From Isoetes taiwanensis (taxonomy: Eukaryota > Streptophyta > Lycopodiopsida > Isoetales > Isoetaceae): a stretch of DNA of 64,000 bases. Each line of letters starts with the position of its first letter. Positions within the stretch are counted from its first letter, which is position 1. This document shows positions 60,481 through 64,000 of this stretch, piece after piece. The notes under the pieces are model-generated. The model was not told the origin of the DNA. It did not search any database and saw only the letters and a program-made list of their open reading frames with translations. Made by a program: the position numbers and the translations under genes. The stretch is from the NCBI GenBank assembly GCA_021234155.1, contig JAJEKV010000056.1, positions 7,801,663-7,865,662 on the forward strand. Reading direction: 5' to 3'.

Positions 60481-60742
60481 TGTTAAGATAATAGAAACAC
60501 AACAACAGGGTTCCCAAATGAAGTTTAGATCAAACACAAATAAACAGTGATAATGATCACAAACAATAAGAAGCACGAAAATGATACTGCAAGTGATAAT
60601 CTTTATTCATGAACTTCAACTTGAATACATAACATATGCAGCATTCTTGCCTGGATTTAAGGCATAACCTTCTCAATTCCTAACTACAAGGTAGTTCCAT
60701 AATTTAAGCAATTAACTAGGGTTTGATTTAGAATTCCCAACA
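60481..60742 (-). repeat. copia 3' LTR
   Basis: Begins TGTTGGGAATTC directly after the polypurine tract and ends ATCTTAACA (TG...CA termini), 262 bp on the minus strand. The flanking CAATG (60,476-60,480) would be the target duplication, but the partner cannot be checked. Confidence 0.7.
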
Positions 60743-60746
60743 CTTC

Positions 60747-61945
60747 TCCTTAAATAAAGTCCTTTTAAAGCAACAACAAAAGCCTTAAAATAAAGTTCCA
60801 AAAAGGAACTTCCGTCATGTTTAGGCTCATCCTTCAAAATTGCCTCAAACTTTGGTTTGCCCAAATCCTTAGTCATCATATCTGTTGCCATCTCCAGAGT
60901 TGAGAAATATTTAAGGGTGAGTAATTCTTGTGTGGTAATATCTCGGATAATATGATATTTCATGTCCACATGCTTCATCCTCTTATGATCACATGGATCA
61001 TTTGCTATTTGACTTGCTCCCTGATTGTCCACTTTGATTTTCATAACATTTGCCTGATGAATCCCAAACTCTATTGCCAATCTGCAGCCTAAATTCTAGA
61101 TTGAAATACCGGCAATAGCATAGTATTCGCACCGGTTGAAAACTATGCAACACACCTTTATTTTACACTATTGCAACTTATAGCTCCTCCTGCTAGTGTG
61201 AAGGCACAACCTAATATTGATTTTCGACCTCATCTCCTCCCCAATCTGAATCTGTAAACCAATGATGTTTGTACTTCCACCAACATTATAATAGATGCCA
61301 AGCCTGAAACTCCCACTGTTATGGAAGAGATAACTGGATGAGTAGAAACCGCTACAAAATTTAATGTTCCAAGAAATACCTATAGTGATCTCGAAAAAAA
61401 TAGCATATTGTGCGGAAAGCAAGGAGGATCGATTGACATGAAGATTTACTCCAAATTCAAGTGGAATGTTGACAGGATTGTAGAAGAGCATGCCTAGTCT
61501 ACTGATTAAATCATAAAGATACTTTGCTTGGTGCAAATATAGTGATCCCAGATCTTGATGATACTGGATTTGTATTATTAAGAAATGATGGATTGATTGA
61601 AGATCCTTCATATGAAATTGTTGATGAAGTTGCAACTTGAGAGCAATAAGATCAGATTCAGAGGTTGAGGCAATAACTAAATCATCAACATAGTATAGAA
61701 TAAACCAGGGGCTAGAATTTAATGAAAATAAACACTAGGATCTAAAGCACTAGTTTGAAAGTTCAAAGATAAAAGAGTAGTGTTCAGTTTTTGAAAACCA
61801 GGTTCGAGGCTTTACGCATCCTATATAATGCTTTGTGTAGCCTCGTGATACTAAATTGTTTCCTTCAAAGTCTATAGTCGCCAGATATAGTTCTTCCGCA
61901 AATCTCCATGTAAAATGTATTAGTGACATCCATCTCGATGAACAA
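60747..61945 (-). pseudogene. copia pol: reverse transcriptase and RNase H
   Basis: RT begins degenerate at about 61,945 (EMDVTNTFYMEI, then LHKALYRMRKAS). The catalytic LYYVDDLVIAS is kept (YVDD codons 61,692-61,681), followed by QFHMKDLQSIHHFLIIQIQY and LYLHQAKYLYDLISRLGM. RNase H (61,080 on) shows VDNQGASQIANDPCDHKRMK, HVDMKYHIIRD and MTKDLGKPKFE. In an active element these copy RNA into DNA and degrade the RNA; here stops and frameshifts between about 61,800 and 61,100 prevent it. Confidence 0.85.
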
Positions 61946-61949
61946 GAAG

Positions 61950-64000
61950 ACTCGGAGCAAGCACAATGCTAGAAGTGTTCTTACTGGGAGATCAATCTTA
62001 CTGGCTCCCGAGCAAAGTCCCATCAAAATCTACCTGTGCACTGTAGAAGCCTCACACACAAGACCTAATCTTATATCCGTCAATGGTTCCATTGCTTCGG
62101 GGTGATTTTTACCCTCAGACACCATCGAGAACCTATGATTGTTCGTTGGTTGGCCTTGGAACCATGTCCAAACTTTATACTTCCTTTAATTTATCTCAAT
62201 TTGTGCTATAGCCTCCCAAGGTGCCTGCCCGTTATTCATAGCTCTCTTGATATGTATCGTGTTCTGCAAATTGATCTTCTACAGCCCATCATCTTCATAG
62301 AATCATTAGGCCTGTCATTTGCAAAGACTGGCACGAGATCGGTAGTTGTCGATCTATATCATAGGGAGAAAAGTGGATGAGATAGAAGTGGAAATGGATG
62401 GCAAGAAATTATCTGTAGGCAAAGTGAAAATCAAGGCTCATTGCATGACGCTTGTAATGATTAATTTGTTGTATCCAAATCAACAAATTGAAGCCCTTTC
62501 TCTGGCACCCGCATCGGTCAAACATGCAATGTTTGGTTGAAACTTCCATCTTTAGTGCGTAACGTGGCATCTCGAACAAAAGCTTTGGCATTCAAAAACT
62601 CCTAAATGTTTTAAAGAAACGAATTTTATTTGACCACAAAATTTCACAGGAATTTGAAATTGAAGACTTGAGTGTGTGGAGCTCGATTAATCGGGACAGC
62701 CACGTGATTATCGCTTTCTCCTCAAAATTACTGTATATGCATTGGCCGACAAGAAGACTTGCTACCTCAACAAGTGTTCTGCCACCACCGCTGGTCCATT
62801 TGCTCACAGGTAGCACCTGGGCTATGTTCTATTCTATGATGTAGACAAAAATTCTTTTAAAAGGCATTTAACAGAATTCCTCCATTGCTCTGCCTCCCCA
62901 CTTAGAATATGATCTCCGGTATTCCTCAACAAGAATTTTGAATGCCGAAATATTCAAAACCCCACCTTTTTGTTTTGAGAAAGATATACAAATAACTTTC
63001 AAGAAGTTATCCGTGAACACCAAGAAATATCAGGCTCACAGAGCAGGCACGCTGACAGACGCGGTGAATCAAAGCAAGTTTGGTTGTGGCTGTGACTCAA
63101 ATGTCGAAATTAAGTTCTGGGTAGCCTTTACCTAAAGACAAATGTTGCATGGTGCCTTTTGATGTTACTCCTGAATATATTGCAAACTTATTTGAAAACT
63201 TTACCTCCAAACCAACAACGGAGTTTCAAGACGAGACTAAATTGCGGAAGTTATTTAAACATGTAATACCCCGAAAGGTTTTCACGTAATTGAGAATAAT
63301 GTTGCTGCACCATAAGCCGCCATGTGGGGTATTGAATATGATCATCCCCCATTTTGATGACCCGATGTACATAGCATGATAACTTACAAAAATTCTGTTA
63401 AAGTCATATGACTTGTCGCTCAATCAACATACTGGTAAGCTACATCCTCAAACATCAGACACAAATATTCAAGGCCAAATTTTTGTTCTTCCGTTCGATT
63501 GATCTTCTCGCCAATGTCATAGCCAGGCCAAAAGTTGAACCGAGTCAGTCTAAATTCAGCCGTGCCCCTCACTTTGGCAACGGCAAGTGATCTGCGTCTC
63601 TTTAGATGAAGACTTATCCCTTGTTGAACCCTTGAACTTTCTAGTACATCATCAAACTATCACCGTAAAAACACTTTGTTTTGAGCCGCTGACGGCTTCG
63701 CCTTCAACCCATCCGTAGCTTTTTCAAAAGTATAACCCATTGCATCGCCCTTCGATGACTAATCCTTCAAAAGATTGTGGAAATATCACTGCAACATGCA
63801 TAAGTTTCATCTTCAACGATGTTGATGTCCAATCTTAAAGGATTGATATCTAGCAAATCGCTTATGGTACAAATATGATCCATGAAGTCTTCTCTTCATT
63901 CAAACAAAGGTTATAGGTTCTTATGTAGAGCTAACCAATTTCCAAATAAACGGATGCAAAGGGTTTACCAAATGCGCCAAATTGCATTACGCAAAGCTTG
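61950..64000. other. No supported gene
   Basis: Several short frames, none recognised. A minus block near 62,590-62,400 ends at a CTACAG-type site but has no partner. The copia 5' parts expected here were not found. Confidence 0.4.

Larger units (their letters stand above)
60481..61945 (-). mobile_element. Ty1/copia retrotransposon remnant, 3' half with LTR
   Basis: Minus-strand order: RT, RNase H, a purine-rich tract AAGGAGAAG, then a 262-bp 3' LTR. No integrase, gag or 5' LTR is seen to the right, so the copy is truncated or rearranged near 61,945. Confidence 0.85.

Overview
This looks like nuclear DNA from a land plant with a large, repeat-rich genome. Evidence: spliced genes with GT-AG introns, a plant trihelix DNA-binding protein, a PPR pseudogene, a plant universal stress protein, a fragment of an HKT-type ion transporter, and decayed LINE, copia and PIF/Harbinger elements. 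The LINE and unusual reverse-transcriptase types make me lean to a seed-free vascular plant (fern or lycophyte) or a gymnosperm; the sequence alone does not settle it. I saw no bacterial operon, CRISPR array, rRNA or intact tRNA.

Layout. 1-1,820: minus-strand multi-exon gene with a coiled coil and a RING-like Cys/His cluster, G-rich repeat in its first intron, damaged toward the left edge. 2,284-4,800: minus-strand LINE remnant ending in a pentanucleotide tract. 5,920-6,540: minisatellite. 8,271-10,316: a delimited PIF/Harbinger-like transposon with terminal inverted repeats, an intact three-exon trihelix gene and a convergent transposase cut off before its catalytic domain. 11,000-18,500: scattered exon-like pieces, mostly minus strand, and two copies of a 245-bp repeat with hairpins. 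19,000-20,650: two simple tandem arrays. 20,868-24,740: a gag zinc-knuckle remnant, a fold-back repeat and a low-complexity acidic coding fragment. 28,900-30,050: exon-like blocks of an unidentified minus-strand gene. 34,964-35,338: four copies of a 12-bp GC palindrome. 36,976-39,483: second minus-strand LINE, interrupted by a 436-bp Mutator-like MITE. 40,479-41,110: PPR pseudogene. 44,345-45,500: long degenerate GAATCT array. 49,012-49,395: HKT fragment between direct repeats. 49,795-53,140: two-ORF retroelement. 53,520-55,180: nested truncated LINE ends. 56,635-57,511: intact four-exon universal stress protein gene. 60,481-61,945: copia remnant with a 3' LTR.

The genes do not form a pathway. 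The only clearly intact host-type gene is the universal stress protein; the trihelix gene is intact but belongs to a transposon. The most unusual object is the element at 49.8-53.1 kb: a roughly 507-codon gag-like ORF with an Arg/Gly-rich tail, interrupted by one TGA, followed on the same strand by a decayed reverse transcriptase that is neither LINE, copia nor gypsy in its motifs and is closest by eye to Penelope-like enzymes.
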